Source of the DNA: Symsagittifera roscoffensis
Taxonomy: Eukaryota; Xenacoelomorpha; Acoela; Convolutidae
NCBI RefSeq assembly: GCF_963678635.1
Contig: NC_087062.1
Location: forward strand, 46,709,758-46,773,757
Direction: 5' to 3'
Length of the DNA: 64,000 nucleotides
In this document: positions 33,100 to 45,010 of the stretch, one piece after another
Layout of the letters: every line of letters starts with the position of its first letter
Numbering within the stretch: position 1 is the stretch's first letter
Notes under the pieces: generated by a model
The model's input: only the letters and a program-made list of their open reading frames with translations
Databases searched by the model: none
What the model was told of the DNA's origin: nothing
Made by a program: the position numbers and the translations under genes

Positions 33100-35175
33100 T
33101 TGTTTTTGTCTGCATTCAGCCATGCTATGACCATATCTGCGAAAATAGTCACAATATTTTTTGAACGATGGTTTGCCTTTGAAATTCGGATTCTTTTCAT
33201 AATTTTTTAAAATTTGAGTAATTTTTTCTGCTAGTTCATTATCAGAGTCTTGGATATTAATAATTTGTGAAGTTGTTGTTTGAACGTTGTTTACATATTA
33301 AAGTTTCAAATTTTCGGTTTCTTCCATTTCGTTGAGATTTCAGCTTGTTCTAGTTTATCTACTAGCTTTCGAAAATCTATATCGGTTTCTCGGATTGATG
33401 ATGGTTGTGATGCTCTCTTTTTTATTGCAATTTTGGGTAATTGTGGTGTTAGAGTCATCATTAAAATTTCGTTCATTTTCGTGTTTTTTGAATCATATGT
33501 ATTGAGAGATGAAGCTTTTCGTACTAGGGTTTCAATTGTTACTGCGAGTTGCTTTATTATTTCGTTTGGAAATGTGCGAGTTTCGTTGCACAAAACTCTT
33601 TGATGTTGTTTGTTTCTTTCAGAGTCGAACATTTTTGAAAATTCCTGAGTGAATCGTTTCCAATCAGATTGAATTCTATAGGTGAAACTGAAAACCATTT
33701 TGAGCTGCGCCGTCAAGGGTGGTTTGAATTCATGCAGTGCGCCTATGTATCCAATTCTGATGGAGTGGTGTATTTATTGGTTCTGGACCTATGTTTAAAA
33801 TTAAATTTGATATAACTGCATTTAGGTAGTCTTCTACCGAGTATTCAGGGTCTGTTCCTGGTAACACCATGGGTGTAATATTAGATGGGATAGATGATCC
33901 ACCCATAAGGTATGGATTCATTGTCAATATAAGTGATTCTGCTGTTTGGTAGTTGGGTAAAATTTGTAAGTTTGGTTTTTGTAATTTCGTGTTGTAAATA
34001 ATATGGTAATGGAATTTCATTTTGCTTTGGATTGGTAACCTTGAGTATTTAAATGGTTTTGTGATTGCATGTTATAATTTGATTGTGCATTTGATTTTTC
34101 TGTAAATAGAAAAATTATTGGTTTATGATCTGTGAATAAGACTATTGGATGTTTTGATCCAAGGATTAGGAATTCATATTCTGTTATTTATACAATTTTG
34201 CTGTACATTCTCTCATAAGGGTAGAGAGTAAGTTCTGCTTGTGTTAAAAGTCTTGAATTTGATGATATGAGATTCATTGGGTTGCTTATTTTAAGGTTTG
34301 CGAAAAATCATATATGTGATTTGCGAAGATAATTCTATTTGCGTGTTTTTGTTTATTAGATTGCCGTAATTTAGTTATTGGTCTATATGTTTGATAATCC
34401 ATATGAGAGTATTTTGGAACAACGGATGGTTTGACTGTTGATTGTAGTGTTGTTTACGGGAAGGGGGTATTTTTATTATGTGGTGTTGTGTGTTGGGTGA
34501 ATTGAGGAAAACTTTGTTATTTTGTTGTAGGTATTGTTTCTACTACTTCTTCATTTACAAAGTGTGATGAGGTTTGAATAACCTGTTGTGCCAGATTTCT
34601 AGTACCACTGAGGGTTTCCTGTGTGTTTATAAATCATGAACTTAAACTATTTTTACTTGTCCTATCATTAAATATTGTGTTTTAAGTTTAAGGTGTTGCA
34701 TCAATGGTGATTGGAGTTACTCTTACGTTGCCGCACTTGAAATATTGTTAGGGATACTGAAAAAAATTAGACCAATTATGGTCCCATTTATAATCTGTTT
34801 TGTCTGCTATATTGTTCCATCGTCTGAAGTTTGAGGTCGAAAACTTTTTCTTGCTGTTGAGATTAGGTCTAAATTGAGTACAAAATGGTCCATTATGAAC
34901 CATGCTAGGATTCTTTGTAGATCAACTTTTACTTTTTGTGATATTTCGCTATCGGTGAGTGTTTCACAAAATGAATCTAAAAATCGCGAATAAAGGTTGA
35001 TTTTTTGTTTTTCTATTGCATATAGAGATGTTTGAGGTGGTGATACATTTAAGATTTCGTTTGATTCTAATATAGAAATGAAACTATGAAGGATAGAAAA
35101 ATAATAATTATTATTCTGGAAGTTGTTCAAATTCTTGCTGATTGATTTGAGAGCTGATTGTTGAAAATTGAACAT
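33100..35175 (-). pseudogene. gag, copy B
   Basis: From 35175: an N-terminal domain (FNFQQSALKSISKNL... ending ARKSFRPQTSDDGTI, 122 codons). Then a capsid-like part (34020-33730, PEYSVEDYLNAVISNLILNI, and 33716-33306, DWKRFTQEFSKMFDSER). Then a nucleocapsid zinc knuckle near 33155-33115 reading CDYFRRYGHSMAEC, where the second Cys of CCHC is Phe. Several stops and frameshifts separate these parts. Confidence 0.55.
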
Positions 35176-35639
35176 TGCTAAAAAATTTTGTTTATTAGTA
35201 TATTTTGAGATTTGAAATGTTAGTTTTAAATAGGGGGTTTTTGTGAAATAATCCGTGTTTCTTTTTAAGTCATTAGTAATATTATTAATAGATAGTTCTT
35301 CAGTAAGAATTGTTGATTGACAAATACCTAGTAATTTTAAAACATTTTTTCATTCTGAAAGCTCGTTCTTGTGTCGCGTGAAATGTTGCATTTGTTTGGC
35401 AATAGCCTTAGAGTCCTAAAGGAAGTGTAATTTTATATGGTGAATTGTTGTTTACAAGTAGGGATAGTACATCTTTTTTGTACTTTAAGCGTAATTGATA
35501 GATGAAATCGTTACTCTAAAAAATTAATGAATTGGTTTGAATTCAAGATCAGACATTAATAGCTTTTGTTTATTTGGATCATTATCACATTGATGTACTT
35601 GATTAAGAGAAAAAGTTTTTACATGTCCTCTTAGTGGTT

Positions 35640-36090
35640 TCAGATGTCTTCTTTGTTGATTAGATATAGGGTAAAACTTGAGAAAAATAGGGGTTGCTTA
35701 TTTAACCTTTGGAAGAAGGTTAGAGACGTATCACTTAGTTTTGTATATTTGTCTTTGAAATATAATTTACTATTTAAGATGTTTATACTTGGGATATATT
35801 TAGTAATAAATGGTATTCCAACGATATTGTGTTTTATGTCTGTTATGTGGAATACTTGCTTGAAGGGTTCATGTAAAAGTTTGTTTTGTTCCATTGTTCG
35901 AAATGCGATGAGAAAATAATGAATTTTTCCATAGTTTAATAGACTTGTGCCTTGTGCAGTGGCTATTTTACTCAAGGTTTTGGAAGGCGAAAGTGTTGGA
36001 TGGATGTAGAATTTGAATCTCATTCCGGCAGGGATATTACTAATGTTTGATTCTGCGCCAGAATCAAATAAAAAATCTATTTCAAGATCT
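35640..36090 (-). pseudogene. Aspartic protease, copy A
   Basis: Reads IDFLFDSGAESNISNIPAG (active site 36068-36045), then the 127-codon frame MRFKFYIHPTLSPSKTL... to IVGIPFITKYIPSINILN. The retropepsin motif DSGA is intact and the domain is continuous, so this is the better preserved of the two copies. It ends in a stop after a frame drift (LINKEDI). Confidence 0.6.
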
Positions 36091-36629
36091 GGTGATTGAA
36101 AATTTCTGTTTTTCGGGCTTTCTAAGAAGTGGGATTGTCAAGTTGTTTTTTTTTGGTGCTGAGATTTTATTTTATTGTATTTTGGTATATACTGTTCAAA
36201 TTGGAGTTAGTTTTAATTACACGTGGAGTGTATTTTGTTGTTTCTTGAATATTATCTGGTTCTTGAAGATTAGAATTAAAAAATTCATTTTGGTAATAAT
36301 TCGATTCAGTTGAATTCTTATAATTACTTTCTTCTTTAAGCATGTTAATAATGATTTTTTGGTGTACTGCTTGTATTGTTTTGATTTTGCGTGTTAGAAT
36401 ATTGAGAATTATTTCATTATGGTGACAGAGAATAAAATCTTGATCTGTATTGATAGTTGTTTTTTTTTTTGTTTCTAGAATTATCACGAGATCTATTGTT
36501 AGAATATTATTATGATATGGTCTATTGTTGAGTAATTTTGTGATCTATCATTCGAATAATTTCGATTTCTACTATTTGAAGAGTTTCGATTTCGATTATT
36601 CGAAAAACTTCTTGAACGATCATTGGAAT

Positions 36630-38149
36630 AGTATCCAATCCGAGAGTTTGAGTCAATCGTTTCCAATCAGATTGAATTCTATAGGTGAAATTGAAAACCA
36701 TTTTTGGGCTACGCCGTCAAGGGTGGTTTGAATTGATGCGGTGCACCTATGTATCCAATTCTGATGAAGTGGTGTATTTATTGGTTCCGGACCTATGTTT
36801 AAAATTAAATTAAACTTCATTTAGGTAGTCTTCTACTGATTATTCAGGGTCTGTTTCTGTGAACACCATGAGTGTAATATTAGATGTGATAGATGATCCA
36901 CCCATAAGGTACGGATTCATTGTCATTTTTGGGTGAATAGAAAAATCATTGGTTTATGATCTGTGAATAAGACTTTTGGATCTTTTGATCCAAGGATTAG
37001 GAATTCATATTCTGTTAATCTATACATTTTTGCTGTATATTCGCTCATAGGGGTAGAGAGTAAGTTCTCCTTGCGTGAAAAGTCTTGAATTTTCTGATAT
37101 GAGATTCATTGGTTTGCTAATTTTAATGTTTGCAACAAATCATAAATGTGAATTGCGAAATTAATTCTATTTGCGTGTTTTTGTTTATTAGATTGCCGTA
37201 ATTTAGTTATTGGTCTATATGTTTGATAATCCATATGAGAGTATTTTTGAACAACGGATGGTTTGATTGTTGATTGTAGTGTTGCTTATGGGAAGGGGGT
37301 ATTTTAATTATGTGGTGCTGTGTGTGTTGGGTGAATTGGGGAAATACTTTGTTATTTTATTTTAGGTTTTGTTTCTACTATTTCTTCGTTTACAAAGTGT
37401 GATGAGGTTTGAATATCCTGTTGTGTCCAGATTTCTAGTACCACTAAGGGTTTCCTGTGTGTTTATAAATCTTGAACTTGAACTATTATTACTTGTCCTA
37501 TCATTAAAAATTGTGTTATAATTTAAAGGTGTTACATCAATGGTGAATGGAGTTACTCTTAGGTTACCGCACTTGAAATACCGTTAGGGATGTTGAAAAA
37601 AATGAGACCATTCAGGGTCCCGATTATAAACTGTTTTTTTTTCTGCTATATTGTTTCATCGTCTGAAGTTTGAGGTCGAAAACTTTTTCTTGCTGTTGAG
37701 AGTAAGTCTAAATTGAGTACAAAATAGTCTATTATGAACCATGTAACGATTCTTTGTAGATCAACTTCTACTATTTGTGATATTTCATTATCGGTGAGTG
37801 TTTTACGAATTGAATCTAAAAATTGCGAATAAAGGTTGATTTCTTGTTTTACTACTGCATGTAGAGATGTTTGAGGTGGTGATACATTATATAATTCGTT
37901 TGATTCTAATATAAAATTGTAACTTTGAATGATAGAAAAAACATCATTTGTGAAAATGGAGTTTGCTCTTTGTGAGCTTTGATGTTGAATACTCTTGATA
38001 TAATCTATTAAAACTTTTGAGAAATCTAGGTCTATGTCATCTGTTTGTATTCGGTGTGGTGTTTGATTGGTCTGTGGTGGTAAATATTCCGTAATGTGAA
38101 GTGATATTACTGATACCATGTTGATAGTAATCGAGTACTTGTCTTCCAA
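36630..38149 (-). pseudogene. gag, copy A (internally deleted)
   Basis: The N-terminal ORF (first ATG 38119; 38119-37646) has ISLHITEYLPPQTNQTPHRI and ends ARKSFRPQTSDDETI like copy B. Downstream, capsid-like NTPLHQNWIHRCTASIQTTL is readable near 36795-36735, then sequence jumps, showing a deletion of most of capsid and the zinc knuckle. Confidence 0.5.
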
Positions 38150-38150
38150 T

Positions 38151-39976
38151 TTTTTCAGGAAATTCTTGTTTTCATGGGCTATTTCCTTTTTCGCACAAAT
38201 TTGTTATTAGATTATGGCAAAGTTGTACTTGTCCTCTAGCGATATCGTTTTGTGGGTGAAAGAAAAAGGAAAGAATAAAATCATCGTCAAAATTTTCCTC
38301 GTATTGAATCATTTTTTGTGCTGTAATACGGTTAATGTGTAACTTCCAATATGTCTAATCGGTTGATTCCAATTCTGGAGTCGTACTGGTTTAAGAAAAT
38401 ATGAATTTTTTTATTCCGCGCTTAACTTTTATAGATCATGGTGTTCTAGATTCTTTTTTATTACTATTATTGCCTTCTTTCTTTTTTGTTTTTTCGATAT
38501 AAAATATCTTATATTTTGTCTATGTGGTGTAATTACAAGATCGTATCTTTCGTTTTGAATTAAGCATTTGTGGAGTACTATGGTTTGTTCATTTCCTAAA
38601 CCTAAACTATCTTTTGACGGAGGTGTTAGAATGATGGTTGTAAAATCCAGGGGTTAGGCTTTTAGTCCTTACGAGTTTTGTGAGGTTATCCTGACTTGGG
38701 ACATAAATTGCCGAGTATAGACGGGTTGGAGATAAAGTATATCAATTCGTTCGAATGATGTTGTACTTTCTCGGTGGCTTATGTCAAGAAGGACTAACTT
38801 AATCTTACTTAGGGTTGTGATTTTGTGATCGAGGGTCGGAGAATAGTAAAACAATCCACAACGTTCAGGTATAATTAGATCACAAGTAGATCGTTGTACT
38901 ATTATAAATCTTACTAAGTTTTATGATGTGTTTTAACCTGGGTCAGGTACGAAGAGGGACTCAAGTGAAGGATGAGTAACCAAGTTCTTCACTGTTTATC
39001 TTAATTAGAATGGTTAGTTTTTGAAAAGTTTCTATTAGTCCTGGGTCGTTTATAAGGTTTGGAGAGTGAATCAACGTTTGAGGTCGTTAGACACTTTTAT
39101 CTAGAAGGTTGGGGGAACAAAATTGTTCTGGTTGCTATAAGGGAAGCCTTGAGGATCAAATTATTTTAAATTGAATGAATTGGAATTTAGAATTAATTTA
39201 AAATTTAAAGATCCAAGGATAGCCTTGATGACCTGGTTTAGGGGAAATTTAAGTTATTACAAAGCAAGAATAGTCCTTGTTAATATCTAAGTTTTAAGTT
39301 TAAGTTCAGTAAAACTTTTAAAAAAATTAGAAAGAATTGATTTAAAGATAAACAATTTAAATGATATTAGTTTTTGAATAATTATGGTTATGTTTTAGAC
39401 AATGAAACAAGGATGAGAATGGAACAAATGTGAAAGTGTGAAAAGATTAGGTCCCATAAGAAGCGTGGAACTTTGATATACTTAAATAAAACTAACTTTA
39501 ATTTTATTGCTGACTAATTTTTGTATTTTTTATCAATAAACTTTAACTTCACTTAAGTTTTGAAACTACTGCAGTTTTGATGAAAGGAACGACTCGTGTA
39601 TCTTTTCATCAGTAGTTATTATGCTTATATAATATGGCTATACAACATCAACAAGTATACAGCTTGGAAGTAAATCTTATTGCTCCAAATAATTTTTATT
39701 TCATGTTAGAGAATGAAAATCTACTGCATTGAGAACTTTGAAGAGAAATACTCATTGCAGTTTGCGTTGTTTCACGATTTAGAAGCTTGGTCTGTTGTTC
39801 AGTTTTTGAGCTAGTGTTGTGTTTGTCGTATCGTTTGAAATATTGTAGTAGCCGTATTAAGACGTGGAGACATACTTATCCAGTTGTCTATGCTATCTAT
39901 TATTTTGCAATGTATTTTTTATCTTATTTCTATTTCTAATTAGCTAAATCTGAGTTAGTTAATAGGTCTTGTCCGA
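38151..39976 (-). other. 5' leader region of the LTR element
   Basis: About 1.8 kb between the primer site and gag, without a convincing ORF (38669-38854 - is short and lacks motifs). Such a long untranslated leader is unusual for Ty3-type elements. Confidence 0.4.
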
Positions 39977-39994
39977 GATTTTTGGTCGCACCTG
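39977..39994 (-). promoter_or_regulatory. Probable tRNA primer binding site
   Basis: On the minus strand, two bases inside the 5' LTR end, the sequence reads AGGTGCGACCAAAAATCT. A perfect site would begin TGG (complement of tRNA CCA), so there is one mismatch at the first base. The priming tRNA is not identified. Confidence 0.45.
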
Positions 39995-39995
39995 A

Positions 39996-40377
39996 TGAGT
40001 TATTTACCGGGCGAGTTCACTCATTTCAGACAAGGTACATCGTCTGCTCGTCACGCTATCTTATTTTCGACAGGATAGATTCGTGCAACTTCTTAGTCTG
40101 ATACCAATCTTAATCTTACTCTTATATCTCTTAGTCTCAATAGATCTAACGTATACTGGTTTTTGCGAGTTAGATATCAGGAATTATCTCGAAGGAGAAC
40201 ATCTGTCTTCTAAGTTATATTAATTTTGTTCTGGTGCTCAAACTATGAATAGTTTCAGCGTAACAAATAATTGTAAGTGTTAGTTATGGATCATGATTGG
40301 TTAGTTAGAAATATTATATTGAGATAGTTTTATCAATAATATAATTGTTTATAAATACTAGTTTTAAATTGGTTTCA
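39996..40377 (-). repeat. 5' LTR (382 bp)
   Basis: Plus-strand TGAGTTATTTACCGGGCG to TAAATTGGTTTCA. Same TG...CA ends as the other LTR and flanked outside by TAACG, giving the TAAC target duplication. Confidence 0.88.
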
Positions 40378-40381
40378 TAAC

Positions 40382-41397
40382 GTTTCATTTATCTTTAATA
40401 TAAGATCTTCAACTTCGTTACTAATTTTCGTAACTAATTCTTCAGAATACTAGCCTCGTTGTATCGTCATTTTCGTTTCTTTCTTGTTAGGAGCTCAGTG
40501 CTGGAATATTTATCGAAGTTGAATAAAAGGCAATTTTCGTTGCTCCAATTGATTAGGTTATCCAAATCTAATGTTAGACTGTTTAAGTCTAATCCGCTAT
40601 GAACTAGTTTTAGATCATCTGCGGGAGATGATTACGTATAGAAGAAAAATAAGTGAGCCGATGACTTACCCTTGAGAAACTCTCGAATGAATATTTCTCC
40701 CAGCATATAGCACTGAATAGATTCTAATTCTTTTCGCTCTTTTAAATAGACAGCCGAGAGTTAAAAGGAATAATTCTTCGGGTATTTCAAGGTGCAAAAG
40801 CTTCTTTAAAAAATTAGTTTTTATTTTGGCCTAACGCTTTTGAAAAATCTATGAGAAGTAAATTCATGTTTTCTGGACAAACAATTTTGTCATATATCTT
40901 CGAAATATTTAAAATCAGTAGAAGAATGATAGATTTTTCAGGCAAGAAGGCAACTTCACTTTTAGTTTCTGCGGTTTGAATTCGTTGCTTTTAGCCCAAG
41001 CTGTTTTCAATTCAGGTGGCGAGCTTCCTTGGTATTCCAGGATATCGTTGTTTTTATTCAAATTCTTTCAAACAGACAGAATTTGGCCTCAACTTCTTTC
41101 TTAATTTTGGTTCTTAAATCGGCAATGGTTTTTTATTGTCCGTTTCCTTTTTAATATCTAAATTCTTAAAACACAACCAAATTACGCCTGGTTTTTAGCT
41201 AATGATGTTAGTTGCGACTCCAGAGCTGTTTTTAGCAGGGAACCAGGTATCACATTGAAAGCAAGGCAGGGACCGTTGCATGCTGAATTACACTCACCGC
41301 ACAATTTTTAGTCGATTGATTGATTTGAGCCATGTTAAGGAGTAAAAATAACCCCCCAAACCGTTAAGGATTTAGAGGCTTAGAATTAAGTACCCAA
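40382..41397. other. Intron 1 segment without features
   Basis: Between the LTR element and the triplicated units. No coding or repeat features recognised. Confidence 0.45.
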
Positions 41398-41560
41398 AAA
41401 ATGCCCCTCGTAATCAATTAGAATTTATGGAGGCACCGATTCTGCTGTTGAGTTGACAACGCCCCTCCGTACCGCAGAAGTTTAGAGGCACAAACTTCAA
41501 CAATCTAATTAAAACCAGAAAATGCCCCTCCTAGTCAATTAAGATTTTTGGAGGCACAAA
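41398..41560. repeat. Short hairpin-type repeats 'gcccctcc...ggaggcac'
   Basis: Three near copies at 41403, 41461 and 41524 of a ~40-bp word with CCTCC and GGAGG arms around 'caattaagattttt'. The same word recurs at the junctions of the large tandem units (43269, 45011), so it may mark or seed their breakpoints. Confidence 0.65.
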
Positions 41561-42040
41561 AACAGGATTTGACTCAATTTGTTTGTAGATTCTTTTGCTT
41601 TCGTTTGCTTCGACGGCTTATAATTCTTTGTCTTGCTCTTCACCTTCCATTTTTAGTGCTTCTTCTTTCCCAATCTTTCTTTCCTTGGCTTGTTTAAGGC
41701 TTGATCAGTGGGGTCGTTAATTTATCATTTTATCTCCACACACAAACGAAAAAGCTTTAGTTCTAAATCAAATTAAGTGTGAGTTTCGGCTGGATCTTTC
41801 CAGACTGGGTCCATTTTACGTTTTCTACTCAAAATCAGCTTCTTCATTGCGTCAACTAAGGGAATACCAGTCCATTTTAGCTGCTCTGCGATTTTTATGG
41901 TTCCTTCTCATTGAAAATTCTCGTTCTGTTCTAACAACTTCAGGGAAAAAGAAATGGAGGAATCGGAGAAGCTTAGGGATACTACAGGATCGATATCGAT
42001 TACTACGGTAGATTGTTATTGTAATACTCAATATTTCGTG

Positions 42041-42376
42041 CTAGATTACAATTTCATGGATTCTTCGAAGCCTTCTTTTCTTCAAGAGGTTCTGCAAAAT
42101 CTTCCTTTTGTTTTTCGCTTTTCCGTTGAAGCTTACTCCTGGGATGGTGTAGCTTCTTCCGCATATGTATCTGCGGTCGTAAAACGGAATAAGCTTGAAA
42201 GTATGGTCCAGTGAACTCACGCCAATAATAAACTCAGTCCGGTCTCTGAAAACCCTTGAATCTTCGAGGGCTATCAATCCAGTTACCCGGTCTTTGAATA
42301 CTGCACTAAAACCACAAGGATCAGTCCTATTCCTACTTTGCTCGAGTTCTGCGTCCATGATAGCAAACAATTTCAA
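42041..42376 (-). other. Unassigned 111-codon ORF in tandem unit (again at 43784-44119)
   Basis: Frame with DHTFKLIPFYDRRYICG and YTIPGVSFNGKAKNK. An ATG start is present (MKLFAIMDAELEQ). The unit 3 equivalent (45534-45740) has a shared core but is frameshifted. Differences between units are mostly amino-acid changing. It resembles nothing I can name; most likely non-coding intron sequence or an old element fragment. Confidence 0.3.
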
Positions 42377-42619
42377 CGCACTTTGATCAGTGAAGCTACT
42401 TTCTTCTATGCTCCTCTCTTTTTATCAAGCTACATCAGTTATACCAACGAAAAAAATCAGCGCGGCCTATTAAAGAGTCTGAACTACGTTCAACAATTCT
42501 CAGGGAAAAAAATTCATGCTGTGCTAACGAAGCCAAAGAAGGAAAATAATACGAAGAGAAAAGATAGAACGAGAACTTTTTTTCAAAGGGAAATTTTTCA
42601 GTTAGCAAACAGAACAGGC

Positions 42620-42690
42620 CCCGGCCGGATTCAAACCCCATTCTTTCGTTATCCCAAGTATAGGCGTTACCTCTGCAATAAATTTGCAAA
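42620..42690 (-). repeat. tRNA-like Pol III box segment (also ~44362-44432 and ~46280-46350)
   Basis: On the minus strand, TTGCAGAGGTA (A-box-like, 42678-42668) is followed by GGTTTGAATCC (B-box-like, 42637-42627). The same pair is in each tandem unit; unit 3 has a change in the B box. I could not fold a full tRNA, so a tRNA-derived SINE is the better guess. Confidence 0.35.
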
Positions 42691-43057
42691 ATTTACCGCT
42701 GAATTGAATTTAGAAATTTATTGTTCCATAAGATTCAGATCGGAAAATAGTTTGGCTGAATACATCTTTGTTCTGATTTAATAGCAAAATGAATGTTCCG
42801 ATTGGATAAAAAAAAGCTGAACATCCAGAAAGAAGACAGTGCTGCGGGAACTAAGGTGACACACAATAAGCAGACAGAGGTTGATCTTAATCAGGAAAAT
42901 GCCAGTGCTATTAAAAACAAGTCCTGGTCGGTCTCGGACCCGGTCATCCCACGCATTGGGGTTACATGTGCGAAATTTGTGAACGAAGTTTTCAACGAAA
43001 AAATATACAAGTACCCGATAACAAAACCCTTCCAAATCGCAAACGTAAGAAACCTGA

Positions 43058-43268
43058 CAAAATGATTTAAATGACGAGCAGCTACCAATCCGTCTCCTCC
43101 GTTATTACCAGGTCCGCAAAGCACAAGCACATCATTCTATTCACTTTTCTCATCAATGCTTACAGGAACAACTTCCACCCCATATTCGGCCCACACAACT
43201 TGGGCTACACTAAGACCAGCCAATTCCCTCCAGCTGAAAGCTCCAGAAGCGAACAACTCTTTATCAAT
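43058..43268 (-). pseudogene. Dead duplicate of NAXE exon 1 (unit 1)
   Basis: Keeps [20 protein letters not shown] but has three lesions relative to the real exon. A TAG stop replaces the Asp codon before NDVLVLCGP, an in-frame deletion removes residues at the DQLMEL position, and the donor changed from TTTTG|GTAGG to TTTTGTCAGG. The 5' half of the exon is absent. Splicing it into NAXE mRNA would truncate the protein. Confidence 0.85.
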
Positions 43269-45010
43269 GCCCCTCCTTGTCAATTAAGATTTTTGGAGGC
43301 ACAAAAACAGGATTTGACTAATTTTTTTTAGTAGTTTCTTTTGCTTTCGTTTGCTTCGACGGCTTAAAATTCATTGTTTTGCTTTTCACCTTCCATTTGT
43401 GGTGCTTCTTTTTTCCCAATCTTTCTTTCTCTGCTTGTTTTTGGCTTGATCAGTGGGGTCGTTAATTTATCATTTTATCTCCACACAAACGAAAAAGCTT
43501 CAGTTCCGAAACAATTCAAGTGTGAGCTTCGGCTAGATCTTTCCAGACTGGGTCCATTTTACGTTTTCTACTCAAAATCAGCTTCTTCATTGCGTCAACT
43601 AAGGGAATCCCAGTCCATTTTAGCTGCTCTGCGATTTTTATGGTTCCTTCTCATTGAAAATTCTCGTTCTGTTCTAACAACTTCAGGGAAAAAGAAATGG
43701 AGGAATCGGAGAAGCTTAGGGATACTACAGGATCGATATCGATTACTACGCTAGATTGTTATTGTAATACTCAATATTTCGTGCTAGATTACAATTTCAT
43801 GGATTCTTCGAAGCCTTCTTTTCTTCAAGAGGTTCTGCAAAATCTTCCTTTTGTTTTTCGCTTTTCCGTTGAAGCTTACTCCTGGGATGGTGTAGCTTCT
43901 TCCGCATATGTATCTGCGGTCGTAAAACGGAATAAGCTTGAAAGTATGGTCCAGTGAACTCACGCCAATAATAAACTCAGTCCGGTCTCTGAAAACCCTT
44001 GAATCTTCGAGGGCTATCAATCCAGTTACCCGGTCTTTGAATACTGCACTAAAACCACAAGGATCAGTCCTATTCCTACTTTGCTCGAGTTCTGCGTCCA
44101 TGATAGCAAACAATTTCAACGCACTTTGATCAGTGAAGCTACTTTCTTCTATGCTCCTCTCTTTTTATCAAGCTACATCAGTTATACCAACGAAAAAAAT
44201 CAGCGCGGCCTATTAAAGAGTCTGAACTACGTTCAACAATTCTCAGGGAAAAAATTCATGCTGTGCTAACGAAGCCAAAGAAGGAAAATAATACGAAGAG
44301 AAAAGATAGAACGAGAACTTTTTTTCAAAGGGAAATTTTTCAGTTAGCAAACAGAACAGGCCCCGGCCGGATTCAAACCCCATTCTTTCGTTATCCCAAG
44401 TATAGGCGTTACCTCTGCAATAAATTTGCAAAATTTACCGCTGAATTGAATTTAGAAATTTATTGTTCCATAAGATTCAGATCGGAAAATAGTTTGGCTG
44501 AATACATCTTTGTTCTGATTTAATAGCAAAATGAATGTTCCGATTGGATAAAAAAAAGCTGAACATCCAGAAAGAAGACAGTGCTGCGGGAACTAAGGTG
44601 ACACACAATAAGCAGACAGAGGTTGATCTTAATCAGGAAAATGCCAGTGCTATTAAAAACAAGTCCTGGTCGGTCTCGGACCCGGTCATCCCACGCATTG
44701 GGGTTACATGTGCGAAATTTGTGAACGAAGTTTTCAACGAAAAAATATACAAGTACCCGATAACAAAACCCTTCCAAATCGCAAACGTAAGAAACCTGAC
44801 AAAATGATTTAAATGACGAGCAGCTACCAATCCGTCTCCTCCGTTATTACCAGGTCCGCAAAGCACAAGCACATTATTCTATTCACTTTTCTCATCAATG
44901 CTTACAGGAACAACTTCCACCCCATATTCGGCCCACACAACTTGGGCTACACTAAGACCAGCCAATTCCCTCCAGCTGAAAGCTCCAGAAGCGAACAACT
45001 CTTTATCAAT
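43269..45010 (-). repeat. Tandem unit 2 (1742 bp), contains dead NAXE exon copy
   Basis: Matches unit 1 almost base for base (a few differences, e.g. a G/C change in 'tacg[g/c]taga' and a 1-2 base difference in an A-run near 42510/44252). The junction with units 1 and 3 falls in the exon word 'ctttatcaat' joined to 'gcccctcc'. Confidence 0.9.
44800..45010 (-). pseudogene. Dead duplicate of NAXE exon 1 (unit 2)
   Basis: Carries the same stop, deletion and donor change as the unit 1 copy. The lesions therefore arose before units 1 and 2 separated. Confidence 0.85.

Larger units (their letters stand above)
31550..38150 (-). repeat. Internal duplication of the gag-protease region, ~3.5 kb
   Basis: 31.6-35.1 kb and 35.1-38.15 kb are diverged copies. 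For example the protease segment is at 32133-32510 and 35640-36090 (offset ~3.5 kb), and the gag N-terminal ORF at 34807-35175 and 37646-38149 (offset ~2.9 kb because the second copy lost part of gag near 36.5-36.9 kb). Confidence 0.85.
22869..40377 (-). mobile_element. LTR retrotransposon (Ty3/gypsy-like, degenerate), 17.5 kb
   Basis: Two direct LTRs bound the element and an identical 4-bp target duplication TAAC lies outside them (22865-22868 and 40378-40381). Reading on the minus strand the order is 5' LTR, primer-site-like sequence, gag, aspartic protease (DSGA), a second copy of gag-protease, the start of an RT domain, the assembly gap, then a long 3' region of broken, partly hydrophobic ORFs. 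The element is swollen by a ~3.5-kb internal duplication (gag-pro) and a 761-bp duplication near the 3' end. RT core, RNase H and integrase are not visible, being deleted or hidden in the gap. It lies in the same orientation as NAXE inside intron 1. All frames are broken, so it is not autonomous. Confidence 0.88.
41520..43268 (-). repeat. Tandem unit 1 (1749 bp), contains dead NAXE exon copy
   Basis: First of three direct units. Nearly identical to unit 2 (offset 1742-1743 bp). It includes a 111-codon minus-strand ORF (42376-42041), a tRNA-like segment (42620-42690) and, at its right end, a copy of the 3' half of NAXE exon 1. Confidence 0.9.
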
